Below, piece after piece: positions 1-10,600 of a DNA stretch of 64,000 nt. The position numbers and the translations under genes are program-made. Position 1 is the stretch's first letter; each line of letters opens with the position of its first letter. The notes below the pieces were generated by a model. That model was not told the DNA's origin and made no database searches. It saw only the letters and a list, made by a program, of their open reading frames with translations. Origin of the DNA: CAVQFB01 sp963711675 (GTDB taxonomy: Bacteria; Acidobacteriota; Terriglobia; Terriglobales; Acidobacteriaceae); assembly GCA_963711675.1 (NCBI GenBank), contig CAVQFB010000011.1, forward strand, positions 620,001 to 684,000, written 5' to 3'.

Positions 1-3
1 CTC

Positions 4-18
4 GTTTCGCGACGAAAC
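4..18. repeat. Short inverted repeat at window edge
   Basis: GTTTCG and CGAAAC arms surround a CGA centre, just downstream of the kinase gene's stop codon. It could be part of a transcript end, but no T-run follows, so it is only noted as a small palindrome. Confidence 0.3.
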
Positions 19-78
19 AGAGCTTCGCCCGGGATGACTGACGGGGTGAGATGTCCTGTAATCCGCCGGAGAAAACAC

Positions 79-3078
79 CTACTGCACCTTCGCATACTCC
101 GCTTTGGCATCCTTCAGGATGGGGATATCGGGGTCGGCATCTTTCCACTGCGCGAAGAGATCCTGATATGCAGTGCGGGCTCCCGCGGCGTCGTGCTGTG
201 CGGCCAGGGCACGCGCGAGGCCAAGCTGGGCGAGCGGCCACTGAAACGAAAACAGCTGCGCTGCTTGACGTGTCAGGAATCTTCGGTATTCCTGGGCGGC
301 ATCGACGGGTTTGCCGCTGGCCAGATAAGCATTGCCGCGCAGCACATGCGTGTGGAACCAGGTTCCGTTTTCGTAGGCCTGCGCAGTAGTGAGGGCCTGG
401 ACCGCTGCATCGGGCTTGGCCCGGCGCAACTCCAGCTGCGCCTGAATCCGAGGGGCGATCACATTTTGCACGAGCGTATCCTGAGGCCGAGCCTTCTTGC
501 CCTCCAACATCAGCGCTTCGGCTTTCTTGTCCTGCCCGGCGACCGCGAGCACCTCGGCTGCGGAGAACAGTAGATTCGTCTCGCGCGAGAGGGCCAGAGC
601 GGAATCCACTTTCTCGATAGCACGCGCGGGATATCCGAAATTGGCTTCGGCGGCGGCTTCCTGAAGCAGCTGGTTGGCGGCGAATTCAGTCATGGTCAGC
701 CGTTTGGCCTGTTCGACAATGTGGCCACGCATATCCCGCATCTCTCCTACTTTGCCAAGTGCCGTCGCATGCGAGGCCTTCTGATCGAGCGCGCGCAATT
801 CACCCTCTGGACTCGCTTTTGCCAATTCCTCCCAGCGCGCCTCGCCGGCGCTGTCTCCCCGCGTAATGGCGGAGCGAGCGAGCGCAACATAGAGACCGGT
901 GCCCGTGATTTTCCTTTGCTGTGCCTGGGTGAGCAGAGCGTCGGCATTGTCGAACTGTCCCAACGAGCGGTAGCTTTGCGAACCGACGAGGTAGCAGTTC
1001 AGAGTGTCGGGCACCAGGCTGAGGGCGGCCAGGCAGTTCTCCACCGTCTTGTCATATTGCCCAAGCTGCTGATAGTCCACCGCGACGTTGATGCGCGAAA
1101 CCTCATCACGGGGATAGGTCTGCTTCATCAGTTCCCACGCCTCAATCGATTTTTCCACCTCGCCGGTGTTGAAGTAATAGTAGGCGCTTATGTAGAGCCG
1201 CTCGTATTCGCTGGTGCGGGCGCGTAATTCGAATGCCTTGGCCACTTCCTTTTCGGCCAGGGCGATTTGCCCGGTGTTGCCACCGACGACCCCGAGCCGC
1301 AAATGCGCCAGTGCAAAGTTCGGATCGAGTTCGATCGCGCGCTGGTACAACGGTACGGATTGAATGTCCTCGAGCTTGCTGTGCAGTTCGTCGCCCAGCG
1401 TGAAAGCTTTCAATGCTTCCAGCGAAGACGTCGTGGCCTGATCCAGCGGTTTGTCGAACTGCTTCACCGATGCCAGCGATTCGCCGAGTTCACCGCGCAA
1501 CTTGGTCGACGCCTCGCCGAGAGCGTTCAGCACCGCATCTTTGTTGGCCGCCTGCTGCTGCGTTTGTGCCAGCGAGTCACCGGTGGAGGCGTTGAGCGCC
1601 TCCAGAGTGATCAGATACTGGCTTCCCACCAGCGCGATCGATCCAGTGAGCATGGCCTTGATGCCGTCACGTTGACAGATCTCGCGGCCGATGTCGGCCG
1701 TGACCTTCGCATCGGGCGGGCGTCCCATGAATTTCAGCGTCTGCTGGACCTTCTGGTCGGGCACAACATTCAGAAACGGCGACTGCTGCAGGTCGACCGC
1801 CAGCGCTTTCTTCAATGTGCCGTCAAAGACCGCGTCGCCAGTGGTGTTGACGAAGTCCGCGAGCAGGATGGAGTCCTTGGCCGTGATGGCATGTGCGCGC
1901 GACGAACGGAAGTAAAGCGCGCCGGCAACGATCACGACGACCAGCGCCGCGATGGGCGCTAGCGTCTTCCAAAGTGGACGACGCGGGACTTCCACCGGTA
2001 CCGATCCGCTGGCAGGGGCGACGGGTACGCCGACAGAGCTGATCCGCGCCTGCGCCGATGAGACTTGCGACACCGCGGCGGATCCCGAGGCCGATGGAGT
2101 TCTGAAAGTCGACGCCGATCCTGAGATGGGCCGCGTGCCCGAGGCGGGTATGACCCCTGAGCTGAAAACTGGCGGCAGTTCGACTTCGGTTTGTACGGCG
2201 GCGCGCCCGGAGTCCGAGTCGCGCTTCAGACGCTGCAGGTCGGCGCGCAGATCGCCGGCATGCTGGTAGCGAAGGTTGCGATCCTTCTCCAGCGCCTTGT
2301 TTACGATGCGCTCGAGTTCGGCGGGAAGGTCGGGATTCAGCCGCACCGGCGATACCGGCGCCTTATGAAGTATGGAGTCGAACAGCGCCGCCGAAGTCTC
2401 ACCACGAAACGGCAGCGTGCCGGTCGCCATTTCGTACAGGACAGCACCGAAGGAAAACAGGTCGGTGCGTCCGTCAATTTCTTTGCCCAGGGCCTGCTCG
2501 GGCGACATGTACGCGACCGTACCGAGCGCGGTACCGGGGCTGGTCAAATGCTGTGGCTCCGCCCCGGCAGTGGCGTCTTCCAGGATCACGTCGTTGCGGC
2601 CGCCCATCGGAGTCAGCTTGGCGAGCCCGAAGTCGAGAATCTTGGCGTGGCCGCGCTTGGTCACGAAGATGTTGGCAGGCTTGATGTCGCGGTGAACAAT
2701 GCCTTCGGCATGCGCAGCATCGAGGGCGTCGGCAGTCTCGATGGCCACCGATAACAAGGTCTCAAGATCCAAGGGCCGGCCGGCGATGAGATGCTTCAGC
2801 GTCACTCCGTCCAGAAACTCCATGGCGATGAACGCCTGGCCGTCCTGCTCGCCGATGTCAAAGATCATGCAGATGTTGGGGTGGTTGAGTGCGGACGCAG
2901 CCTGCGCCTCACGCTGGAAACGGGCCAGGGCCTGAGGGTCCTGAGCTACCTCGGGCGGCAGAAACTTGAGGGCGACAAAACGGCGAAGGCGGGAGTCCTC
3001 GGCCTTGTAGACGACGCCCATGCCTCCACCACCAAGTTTCTCGACCACGCGGTAGTGAGAGATGGTTTTGCCGATCAT
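79..3078 (-). CDS. Membrane Ser/Thr protein kinase with C-terminal TPR domain
   Basis: A 999-residue Hanks-type kinase. The N-terminal kinase domain (about residues 8-280) has the glycine loop GGGGMG (16-21), the VALK lysine K38, the catalytic HRDIKPAN motif with D131, DFG with D149 and a MSPEQ activation-segment end, so it should be active. A Ser/Pro/Ala-rich linker leads to one hydrophobic segment (about residues 370-390). The rest, about 600 residues, is helical with TPR-like repeats and should lie outside the cytoplasm. This one-pass layout is common in Acidobacteriota and suggests a receptor that senses an envelope signal; the signal is unknown. The frame is fully intact, unlike the second kinase gene near 7.7-11 kb. 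No strong ribosome binding site is visible before the ATG. Confidence 0.9.
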   Translation of the reverse strand: MIGKTISHYRVVEKLGGGGMGVVYKAEDSRLRRFVALKFLPPEVAQDPQALARFQREAQAASALNHPNICMIFDIGEQDGQAFIAMEFLDGVTLKHLIAGRPLDLETLLSVAIETADALDAAHAEGIVHRDIKPANIFVTKRGHAKILDFGLAKLTPMGGRNDVILEDATAGAEPQHLTSPGTALGTVAYMSPEQALGKEIDGRTDLFSFGAVLYEMATGTLPFRGETSAALFDSILHKAPVSPVRLNPDLPAELERIVNKALEKDRNLRYQHAGDLRADLQRLKRDSDSGRAAVQTEVELPPVFSSGVIPASGTRPISGSASTFRTPSASGSAAVSQVSSAQARISSVGVPVAPASGSVPVEVPRRPLWKTLAPIAALVVVIVAGALYFRSSRAHAITAKDSILLADFVNTTGDAVFDGTLKKALAVDLQQSPFLNVVPDQKVQQTLKFMGRPPDAKVTADIGREICQRDGIKAMLTGSIALVGSQYLITLEALNASTGDSLAQTQQQAANKDAVLNALGEASTKLRGELGESLASVKQFDKPLDQATTSSLEALKAFTLGDELHSKLEDIQSVPLYQRAIELDPNFALAHLRLGVVGGNTGQIALAEKEVAKAFELRARTSEYERLYISAYYYFNTGEVEKSIEAWELMKQTYPRDEVSRINVAVDYQQLGQYDKTVENCLAALSLVPDTLNCYLVGSQSYRSLGQFDNADALLTQAQQRKITGTGLYVALARSAITRGDSAGEARWEELAKASPEGELRALDQKASHATALGKVGEMRDMRGHIVEQAKRLTMTEFAANQLLQEAAAEANFGYPARAIEKVDSALALSRETNLLFSAAEVLAVAGQDKKAEALMLEGKKARPQDTLVQNVIAPRIQAQLELRRAKPDAAVQALTTAQAYENGTWFHTHVLRGNAYLASGKPVDAAQEYRRFLTRQAAQLFSFQWPLAQLGLARALAAQHDAAGARTAYQDLFAQWKDADPDIPILKDAKAEYAKVQ

Positions 3079-3431
3079 GAGGTCGGGCCATCTTAGGCGG
3101 GATGCAAGGGCAAGTCAACGAAAGGCGGGGGCTGGGGCGTTTCTGCGGCCGTCAAGGCAGGCCGCAACCTACGCTCGCTGGACGGCTTTGAGGTCTTGCC
3201 GCTGGTGGCTGGGTTCGTCCTGCGTGGCTCGAAGTTTTTGCAACCCAGCGCATGAAGATGAGCGAAGACTTCGTCAAAGTTGACGAGATGCTTTGGGTTT
3301 TAGGTTATTCACAAAACTTTAATCTGCTGTTAACACGTTTTCAACAAAGCTGACATATTGTGCCCGCGTCGAGCGCTGCGCAGTTTGCCACGCTTTGAAC
3401 GAGCGACATTAATTTCCTTCTGAGGCGACAC
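3079..3431. other. Intergenic region between divergent kinase and phosphoesterase genes
   Basis: About 350 bases with no convincing gene. The part nearest the phosphoesterase (about 3300-3360) is AT-richer than its surroundings, so promoters for the two divergent genes probably lie here. No clear palindrome or RNA structure was recognised. Confidence 0.4.
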
Positions 3432-4688
3432 ATGAAAACGAAGCTTACGACTCTGCTGGTGGTGATCGGTTTGGCCGGGACGCTGATTGCGGGTGAGGGG
3501 CCGGTTCCCAAAGGTTCTTCTTTAGATCATGTGTTCGTGATCATGATGGAGAATCACGGCTACGGTCAGATCGTGGGCAACCCCGTCGCGCCGTTCGCCA
3601 ACGCACTGGAAAAATCTGCAAACTCGGCAAACTGGTACTTTGCGATCGGGCATCCTAGTTCGACGAATTATCTGGAAGTGGTCGGCGGATCGAATTTTGG
3701 AGTGCGCAGCGACAATCCACCCGACTTTCACAATAGGAATTGCACGCCAAACCTTGGCACCCCGGGGACAACCAACCTGGATGGTCCGGTGTCAAGCGGA
3801 CCGGTCTGCCCCATCGCTGGAACGGGAACCGATGCGGAAACGCCTGCGGTAGACACCACCAACGAATGCCCCAGCTCTGCACCTTGCCCTCCAGGTTTGA
3901 TCAGCATTGATGGGAGTTCCATTCCGGCTGCTCAAAACATAGTGGGTAAGACGATTGCAGACCAATTGGTGGAGCACGGCAAGAACTGGAAGAGCTACCA
4001 GGAAAGCCTGCCTCCTACCGGCGCCGATAACATTGCCTACAGCGACGGATATTTCACCGACAATGTCAAAATTAATCCCGTGCCGAGCACCTTGCCAGCT
4101 CTTTTGAAGCTCTACGCGGCCAAGCACAACCCGTTTGTATATTTTCGCAGCGTGCAGGAGCACGAAATGTCGGGGCTGAGTCTGGCGCGGGTGGCTGGTT
4201 TTGAAGGCGCCAACGGCTTGTACGAAGATCTCGCCAGCGGCCAGATGCCCAACTTGTCATTCATAGCTCCGAACCAGTGTAACGACCAGCATGGGCGTGG
4301 GAACGGTGGGTCAGTATGCGGTTTCGATCCGGTCACAAACGGACTTCAGGCAGGATTGAATCACGGATTGATCTACGTAGGCGACCTCACCTTGCGCCAT
4401 CTGGTGAAGACAATTCACAGCTCGCCGGCGTGGCTCAATGGCCGCAATGCCATTGTTATTCTGTGGGATGAAAACGACTACAGCCTGGCCACCGGCGGTT
4501 ACCTCAATTGGAATAGGGTGCTGGTGATCGTGGATACAAACTACGGCGTGGCGGGCGTGCACAGCTTTAAGCGGTATAGCCATTTTTCGCTGCTGAAATC
4601 GTTGGAAGCTGGCTTCGGGCTGCCTTGCTTGAATCATGCTTGTGACGATACAACGCCAGTAATGTCGGACGTTTTTTGGGGACAATGA
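3432..4688 (+). CDS. Secreted phosphoesterase (acid phosphatase / phospholipase C family)
   Basis: A 418-residue protein with an N-terminal signal peptide (hydrophobic residues about 5-20) and the opening motif DHVFVIMMENHGY, typical of the PF04185 phosphoesterase family, which includes phospholipase C and AcpA-type acid phosphatases. The metal-binding features expected for the alkaline-phosphatase-like fold continue with ILWDENDY and HFSLLKSLEAGFG near the C-terminus. It probably releases phosphate from phosphate esters outside the cytoplasm; the exact substrate cannot be read from sequence. It stands alone, divergent from the upstream kinase. A TGAGGCGACAC stretch before the ATG is a reasonable ribosome binding site. 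Confidence 0.8.
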   Translation: MKTKLTTLLVVIGLAGTLIAGEGPVPKGSSLDHVFVIMMENHGYGQIVGNPVAPFANALEKSANSANWYFAIGHPSSTNYLEVVGGSNFGVRSDNPPDFHNRNCTPNLGTPGTTNLDGPVSSGPVCPIAGTGTDAETPAVDTTNECPSSAPCPPGLISIDGSSIPAAQNIVGKTIADQLVEHGKNWKSYQESLPPTGADNIAYSDGYFTDNVKINPVPSTLPALLKLYAAKHNPFVYFRSVQEHEMSGLSLARVAGFEGANGLYEDLASGQMPNLSFIAPNQCNDQHGRGNGGSVCGFDPVTNGLQAGLNHGLIYVGDLTLRHLVKTIHSSPAWLNGRNAIVILWDENDYSLATGGYLNWNRVLVIVDTNYGVAGVHSFKRYSHFSLLKSLEAGFGLPCLNHACDDTTPVMSDVFWGQ

Positions 4689-4858
4689 GATGAGGGTGAT
4701 TACATCAAAAATGGGGCGGAGAGTCTGAGCTTGATCCGATGATGCCTTCCTCGACCAGGCTCTGGGTTTACGCCCATCCCTGATTGAAGTGTTTATCAAT
4801 CGACTACACTCAAAACCCCTCGTCGGGGTCAATGAATGCAAAGGGGATTTTGCACCAG

Positions 4859-5275
4859 CTAGGCGGATGGCCATAGGTCCGCTTCGATACCATGCGCCGT
4901 CAGCAACTTCAGCAGTCTGGAGCGATTAGCCTGAATGCGCGGGTAGTCTTTGGATGATGACACTACGCCTGCGTCCGAAACCATTACGATCAGACCATAC
5001 GGCCATGCTGAGTCGGGAATCCGCTCTAGCCTGTCTGGAACCGAGTCGAGAGGGACGGTTTGCCCCGCAGGAGTGATTCCGACAATCTCGATCCCTCCGG
5101 GGCGAACCACCAGCTTAGGATTGTGCCAGTCCCTCCCATCGCGTATGGAGCGATACTTCGCTGGATCGGCCTTCGGGATGCGCTGTCGCAAGGAAGAAGA
5201 AGTCTGTGGTGACACGCTCGAAACTAGCAACGCCGTCAGTAAGAGCCCGATGAACCCTCGGGTGAGTGCCAGCAC
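4859..5275 (-). CDS. Exported hypothetical protein
   Basis: The GTG at 5275 is chosen as the start because AAAGGGGA lies about seven bases upstream and the protein then begins directly with a signal-peptide-like hydrophobic stretch (LLLTALLVSSVS). The mature part, about 115 residues, has alternating beta and alpha character (PKLVVRPGGIEIVG, then GLIVMVSDAGVVSS) and ends with a short helix and DLWPS. The frame stays open further upstream, but that extension does not look like protein. No family was recognised. A periplasmic or envelope role is inferred only from the signal. Confidence 0.6.
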   Translation of the reverse strand: MLALTRGFIGLLLTALLVSSVSPQTSSSLRQRIPKADPAKYRSIRDGRDWHNPKLVVRPGGIEIVGITPAGQTVPLDSVPDRLERIPDSAWPYGLIVMVSDAGVVSSSKDYPRIQANRSRLLKLLTAHGIEADLWPSA

Positions 5276-5494
5276 GATGTAGTCCCCTTTCTGTACGTGC
5301 TGACACCGAAACGTTCCTGTTAGTTCCTGCTCATTGCAGTAGGTGTTGTAACCAGGCGATTTCACGTTTTGACTGGTGGTCGTTGAGCGTAATGGGGATG
5401 TTACGCCAACTGACGACAACTTCCGAATAGCCGAATCCCGATCTCCAGGCTTGCGGCCCGAAAAACGATTTCCACTTACCCATCAGAAGCTACC

Positions 5495-5860
5495 TCATGT
5501 ATCCAAGACAACCCGTCGCTTTCTTTCCAGAAATCTAATGATTTTCTCGGCGTTTTCCGACTTGACTCCCACTTCTTGCAGGGCCGCGCGAAAGTGCTTC
5601 AGGAACAAGTCGAAGTGTGCATCGTTCAGGCCGTGACCTCTGGCCGGAGCATGCGCGACATGAATATCTTTGCCGGTGTACACTCCCCCGCCGAGGAGCA
5701 TGGTGATGAACATGACCTGCCGGGAGCGGAGGTGCGCCATGTCAGTTCGTCCAAAGAAGTGGCGGAGGGCATCGTCCTCCAGAACCTTGTGGTAGAAGCG
5801 TTCCGTAGCAGCCTCGATAACCTGATGACCGCCGACCAATTCATATAAGTTTTCAATCAT
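5495..5860 (-). CDS. Truncated hemoglobin (trHb, 2/2 globin)
   Basis: A 121-residue protein starting at MIENLYELVGG, the usual beginning of group 1 truncated globins. It shows the family landmarks in order: an FYxxV B-helix, the E-helix stretch RQVMFITMLLGGG, the YTG turn, the proximal heme histidine region (HVAHAP) and the conserved NDAHFDLF segment. The length fits single-domain trHbs, about 120-140 residues. Such proteins bind O2 or NO and are usually linked to NO detoxification. An in-frame start 15 codons upstream exists but adds residues unlike the family. It is a single gene with no evident partner. Confidence 0.88.
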   Translation of the reverse strand: MIENLYELVGGHQVIEAATERFYHKVLEDDALRHFFGRTDMAHLRSRQVMFITMLLGGGVYTGKDIHVAHAPARGHGLNDAHFDLFLKHFRAALQEVGVKSENAEKIIRFLERKRRVVLDT

Positions 5861-6097
5861 GGCGTCTTCTTGCCAACAAACAACGGCGTCGGTCCCGTTC
5901 AGCAATGGAAGTTTTCTCGGTGGTGCAGTCTACTGATCGACCGCCAATGAGTTGCACTGAGGATGTTTCAACAACCCGGCCTTGGATGTGACAGTCATCA
6001 TCGGCGTACAGCCGGGCGCGCAAAGCATTTCCCGCCATTCTACGACTACAGGACCGTAGCTACAGAAAACCGATTGAGTAAGTGCAGTGGAAGGCCC

Positions 6098-6613
6098 TTA
6101 GGGCTTTGCGGGCAGCGGCTGCCAGAGCTCAATCTTATTCCCATCTAGGTCGTAGATCCAGGCAAAGCGACCGTAGGATTCATCCATTCGTTTGGCGTCA
6201 ATCTTTACTCCCTCTTGTTTTAAGCGGTCGAGCAAAGCATCCATATCGTCCACGATGTAGTTGATCATGAACGGTGCGGGGCTGGGATCGAAATACTTAG
6301 TGGAGGCGGGAAAAACAGTCCAAACGGTAACGTGTTCCTTTTGCGGGTCGTCGTGTTCGCGCCACGGAAGCATCGCTCCTTGGCCTTTGTCAGCGAGTCC
6401 AAGATGCTTCGAATACCATTCGCGCATCTGATCACGATTAGCGGATTTGAAGAAGACACCGCCGATTCCAAGGATGCGCCCGCGCTGCTCCATTTTGACA
6501 GGCGGCTTCGACTGTTCAGGTTGCGGAGATTTCACTTCCTGTCCTCCTATTGAGCGGGCCGAGATGAGCAACAGCGAGCCGAACGCAATTGTGCTCCACG
6601 GTATTCCTTGCAT
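6098..6613 (-). CDS. Exported VOC/glyoxalase-fold protein
   Basis: 171 residues with an N-terminal hydrophobic signal followed by a Pro/Gln/Lys linker and one vicinal-oxygen-chelate domain (ILGIGGVFFKSANRDQMREWY at its start, DLDGNKIELWQP at its end). The closing G-N-K-I-E-L-W is the classic last strand of the VOC fold. These proteins act as metal-dependent lyases or dioxygenases, or as binding proteins; this one cannot be assigned a substrate. An export signal on a VOC protein is less usual. ATG at 6613 is preferred over a TTG five codons upstream. Confidence 0.75.
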   Translation of the reverse strand: MQGIPWSTIAFGSLLLISARSIGGQEVKSPQPEQSKPPVKMEQRGRILGIGGVFFKSANRDQMREWYSKHLGLADKGQGAMLPWREHDDPQKEHVTVWTVFPASTKYFDPSPAPFMINYIVDDMDALLDRLKQEGVKIDAKRMDESYGRFAWIYDLDGNKIELWQPLPAKP

Positions 6614-7378
6614 CGGCGGATTATACAAGTTGATTCGAATGAAGAAAACGGTTCGCTCAAGGTTCGCCGCGATTCACCCTTTCCAGATCGCGCATGAGGT
6701 CTCGAACTGGCTTGGCATCGCCCCGTAGAGAACCAGGCTTGCGGGATCACAAAGTATCCCAGATTGCGTGTTCATCGGCACGAGGCGCGGATGACCCCTG
6801 CAGAATGCCGTAGGCGTCTACCAGGGAGGCAAGGTGGTTCGAGAGCCAACTGGCCAGGAACACACAAAGGCAAGCACCTGGAAAGTGCAAAACCAAAAAA
6901 ATGGTCCAGCGGATGCGGGTCGCGCATAGGCGCGACAAAAATACACCCGGTACCCCGTGGCGCGCTGCGGGCCGACTGGCACTTAAGCGGGACAATATAC
7001 TCGCCCCTACACTCGGAGCGCGGTTGCCTTCGCCGGCCTCGGCGTGATCTCGCTCCGGCAGCGATTGCAGATCGACGGTATCGGCTACAAGCGCAGCAGG
7101 CCGACCGAGCCTTGGGATAATCTCCGAGAGCCTGGGATCCGGCTGGCGCCGGCGCTACCACCAACTAGGCAGGAAAGAATCGATTTTGGTTTGCTACATT
7201 CATGCAGAAGTTCCTGCTCTACGTTGCGATCCACCGCAGGTTCGAATGAGGCTTTGAACCAGGCGAAAGCATGCATGTTCCAACCCTACTGTCCATGTCA
7301 GGCAATGGATCGCTGTGTTTCGCGCACCCTCCTGCGAGCCGGATGAATATTTGCTACCATGGCGTGGCTGAGGTGGCT
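6614..7378. other. Long region without a confident gene
   Basis: About 760 bases. Several overlapping open frames exist but give low-complexity Arg/Pro/Ala-rich translations typical of non-coding GC-rich DNA. The only suggestive piece is on the minus strand at about 6747-6930, where a membrane-like segment (FLVLHFPGACLCVFLASWL) occurs; it may be the remnant of a small membrane protein with a lost or frameshifted N-terminus. No RNA gene or repeat was recognised. Confidence 0.4.
6747..6995 (-). CDS. Possible small membrane protein (doubtful)
   Basis: An 82-residue frame whose middle (about residues 30-55) is a plausible transmembrane helix followed by a polar tail. The N-terminal 25 residues look like non-coding translation, so the true start may be lower or the gene may be frameshifted. 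There is no homology claim and no clear ribosome binding site. Confidence 0.25.
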   Translation of the reverse strand: MSRLSASRPAARHGVPGVFLSRLCATRIRWTIFLVLHFPGACLCVFLASWLSNHLASLVDAYGILQGSSAPRADEHAIWDTL

Positions 7379-7651
7379 ATGCCTGAATACGTAATCGAGC
7401 GCGAGATTCCGGGGGCGGGGAATCTGTCGGATGCGGAACTACAGGAGATTGCCAGAAAATCAGTTGGCGTTCTCAACGACATGGGCCCGAAAATCAAGTG
7501 GCTGCACAGTTATGTGACTGGCGATAAGGTCTATTGTGTCTACTTTGCCCCGGACGAGGAGACGATTCGCGAGCATGGGCGACGTGGTGGGTTCCCGGTG
7601 AATCGGGTGTCCGCAGTTCGTCGAATGATTGATCCCAGCACGGCCGGTTAA
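7379..7651 (+). CDS. DUF4242 (SCO4226-type) small protein
   Basis: 90 residues, starting at MPEYVIEREIPGAG with GAGGTGG as ribosome binding site just before the ATG; the frame is open upstream, but those residues do not resemble the family. The sequence IKWLHSYVTGDKVYCVYFAPDEETIREH followed by GGFPVNRV is characteristic of DUF4242, small ferredoxin-like-fold proteins; an actinobacterial member (SCO4226) binds nickel. The biological role is unclear. It converges with the broken kinase gene, with only 12 bases between stop codons. Confidence 0.8.
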   Translation: MPEYVIEREIPGAGNLSDAELQEIARKSVGVLNDMGPKIKWLHSYVTGDKVYCVYFAPDEETIREHGRRGGFPVNRVSAVRRMIDPSTAG

Positions 7652-7663
7652 CGCGGGCTTGGG

Positions 7664-10600
7664 TCATGACTTGGCAGTGCCCTTCGTGCCAAGTACCTCT
7701 TGGACCGCTTCCTCCACCGACATCTCCCATCCTGACGACCATGCCTCCAAGTCGGCGGCATCGGTAAGCATGTTGCGCGCGGGTTCCAGCTTTCTTTCCA
7801 GCCTGGATTGCTCTGCGGGAATGAGAGGAGTGCCTATGCGCTGACGCAATGCGGCGGCCGCTCCTGCCAGGCAAAGCGCCTGCTGCGGCCTGGATTGTGA
7901 GGCTGCGCTTACAGCGAAACACTCTAGCACCCTCGCGATCCCACGTTGATGTCCCGAGATCCTGGAACATTTTGATGCTTTCGCCATAAAGGCGTTCGGC
8001 ATCCTGATGCTTACTCTGTGCTGCATTAAGCCTGGCCAGGTCGCATAGAGCGCTCGCGATACCCCATCCGTCGCCCAACTGCCGGAAGGCTGAGAGACTC
8101 TGCTCGTAATAGGAGCGAGCGGCGATGGAATCAACTGATTCCAGTACGAGGTCGCCCAGGTAGTTCAGGGTCCACGCAACCCCGGTGCTGTCGCCGGTGG
8201 CGTGGAAGATGGCCAGGCACTCGTCATACAGCGCGTGGGCGCGCGCGTAGTTGCCCTGCAGCCGGACCACATTCGCCAGATTGCTGAGTGCGCGAGCAGT
8301 GTCAATGGAACTGCCCAGGTCTCTCCAAGTCGCGACGCACTGCTCGAATAGTGAGCATGCAGTATCGAGATCTCCACGATCGCGGGCGGTGACCCCTAAT
8401 GCATTGAGCGCCACGGCGACTCCCCGGTGGTCGTGCAGGTCACGGCAGGCTTTCAGACTCTCCTCTTGCAGTTTCTGTGCGGAGTCGAAATCGCCCTGTG
8501 CACTTGCGAAAATCGCTGCATAAAACAATAGGCGAGCGCGCATTTTAGGCTGGGCCGCGCCCGGTAAATTGGAGCAGCCTGTCCAATAACGCTCCGGCCC
8601 TCGGCAAAGTGTTCCCGCGTCTCCCAGAAATGAAACAGAGCTGAGCTCCGAGGCGCATACCCCAGTCTGCATCGGCGGTTCGGATCAGGAATTCCAACGC
8701 GTCGCGAAAGTTTTGGTGCTCGAGATCGAAACGCTCGAGCCACTCGGGATGAGTGCTCAGTTCTCCGCCGCACTCTTCGGCAAGCACAACGTAATAGGCG
8801 GCATGGGCGCGGCGAGTTGCAAACTCTTCGCCGCTTTCGGCGAGATGTTCCAGAGCGTACTCCCGGATTGTCGATAGCATGAGAAAGCGCCTCTCGGCGG
8901 CTGGCCTCCTCCAGTTGCTGGATCAGGCTCTTATCTACCATGGAGGCCATGCTGTCGAGCACATCAAGGCCAAGGTCACCTTTGGTGTCGCAAACGGCTT
9001 CCACAGCTTCCAACGTGCAACCTCCGGTGAACACGGAAAGCCGTCGAAACAGGCTTTGCTCGGCCGCGTTAAGAAGGCTGTAACTCCAGTTCACGGTCCC
9101 ACGAAGCGTTTGCTGCCGTAGCGGCAGATCACGCGCCCCTCCCGTTAGCAGGTTCAAAGAGGATTCCAGGCGTGTCCGCATAGTCGCCGGCGAAAGCAGC
9201 TTGATGCGCGATGCCGCAAGCTCAATGGCAAGGGGCAGACCGTCCAGCCGGGCGCAGATGGCAGCAATGGCCGTCGCGTTTTCTTTCGTGATCGTGAAGT
9301 CGTGCTTTACAGCTTTCGCGCGTTCCAGGAAAAGCGCGACTGCCGGGAAACGTAAAAGGGCCTCCGGTGCGAAGGGAACAGACCTTAGGTCAGGCGCTGC
9401 CAGAGCGGGAACCGGCAGTTCATGTTCGCCGTAAACATGAAGCAATGCTTGGCTGGTGACAAGCACTTTCAAGTTGGGGTTTAACGTAAGCAACTCCGCA
9501 ACGTCGGAACCAGCGGAGAGCAGGTGCTCAAAGTTGTCGAGCAACAGGAGCAATGGCTGGGTTAGTCCGCGCACATACTCTTTCAAACTCTCTCGCGACG
9601 ATTGACCGGGCATTTCCCGCAGTCCAATCGCCTGAGCTATTGCTGTAGTCATCGACTCGTTTCTGCCGACCGCCGAAAGGGAAACGAAACATACACCGCC
9701 CACGAAGCCATCCCCCATTTCGGTGACTACCTGCAGAGCTAGACGGGTCTTTCCAATGCCACCCGGACCCGTCAATGTGACAAGCCGCACATCCTCACGA
9801 TTCAGAAGTTGTCGAAGGTTAGTCACTTCCCGCTCACGTCCGATGAAGACCGTGCGCTGTACGGGCATGTTGCTGGCTCGACGTACCACATGGCGCGTCT
9901 CTGGATCAATCCGCAAGTCACGAACTGTGGCGAGATCGCGAGCCAGATCTCGGGTTGACGTGTAACGCTGATTCGGGTCCTTGGCCAAGCACCGCTCCAG
10001 GATCCAGAAGAAAGGTGCTGGCGCCTGCAGATTTACGGAGTGTAGGCGCTCCGGTTGGTCGCGAAGAATGGCGGCCATGATTTCTGCTTTGCCTCTTCCT
10101 TGAAATGCAGGGTGCCCGTTGACCATTTCGTAAAGCACCGCGCCGAAAGAAAACTGATCGGACCGAAAATCCACAGTGCCACCGTTCGCCTGCTCCGGCG
10201 ACATGTAGCCAACAGTACCCATGACCGTTCCGGGATCGGTGAGCGAGCCCACAAGGGTCGGTCCCTCCGAATCGGGAGGGTGGTCGCGGAGTTTCGCCAG
10301 ACCAAAATCCAGAATCTTGGCGGTGACATCATGAGTAACCATCAGATTCTCCGGTTTCAGATCACGATGAACGAGGCCAGTCTCATGCGCCTTGGCCAGA
10401 GCGTCGGCAATTTGTGTTGCGATGGCGATTGCCTTGCGAAACGGCAGTGGCCCGGAAGCAATCAGAGCACGCAGCGTCTCACCGCAAATCATCTCCATTG
10501 CGATATAGTGCGTGCCGTTGAGGTGCCCAAGTTCGTAAATGGTCACAATGTTAGGGTGGTTCAGCGCCGAGGCAGCCTTGGCTTCGCGCTGGAAGCGGCT

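Noticed and set aside
6772..7164. 130-codon minus-strand frame
   Set aside because: Low-complexity Arg/Ala/Pro translation with overlapping frames on both strands, typical of non-coding GC-rich DNA.
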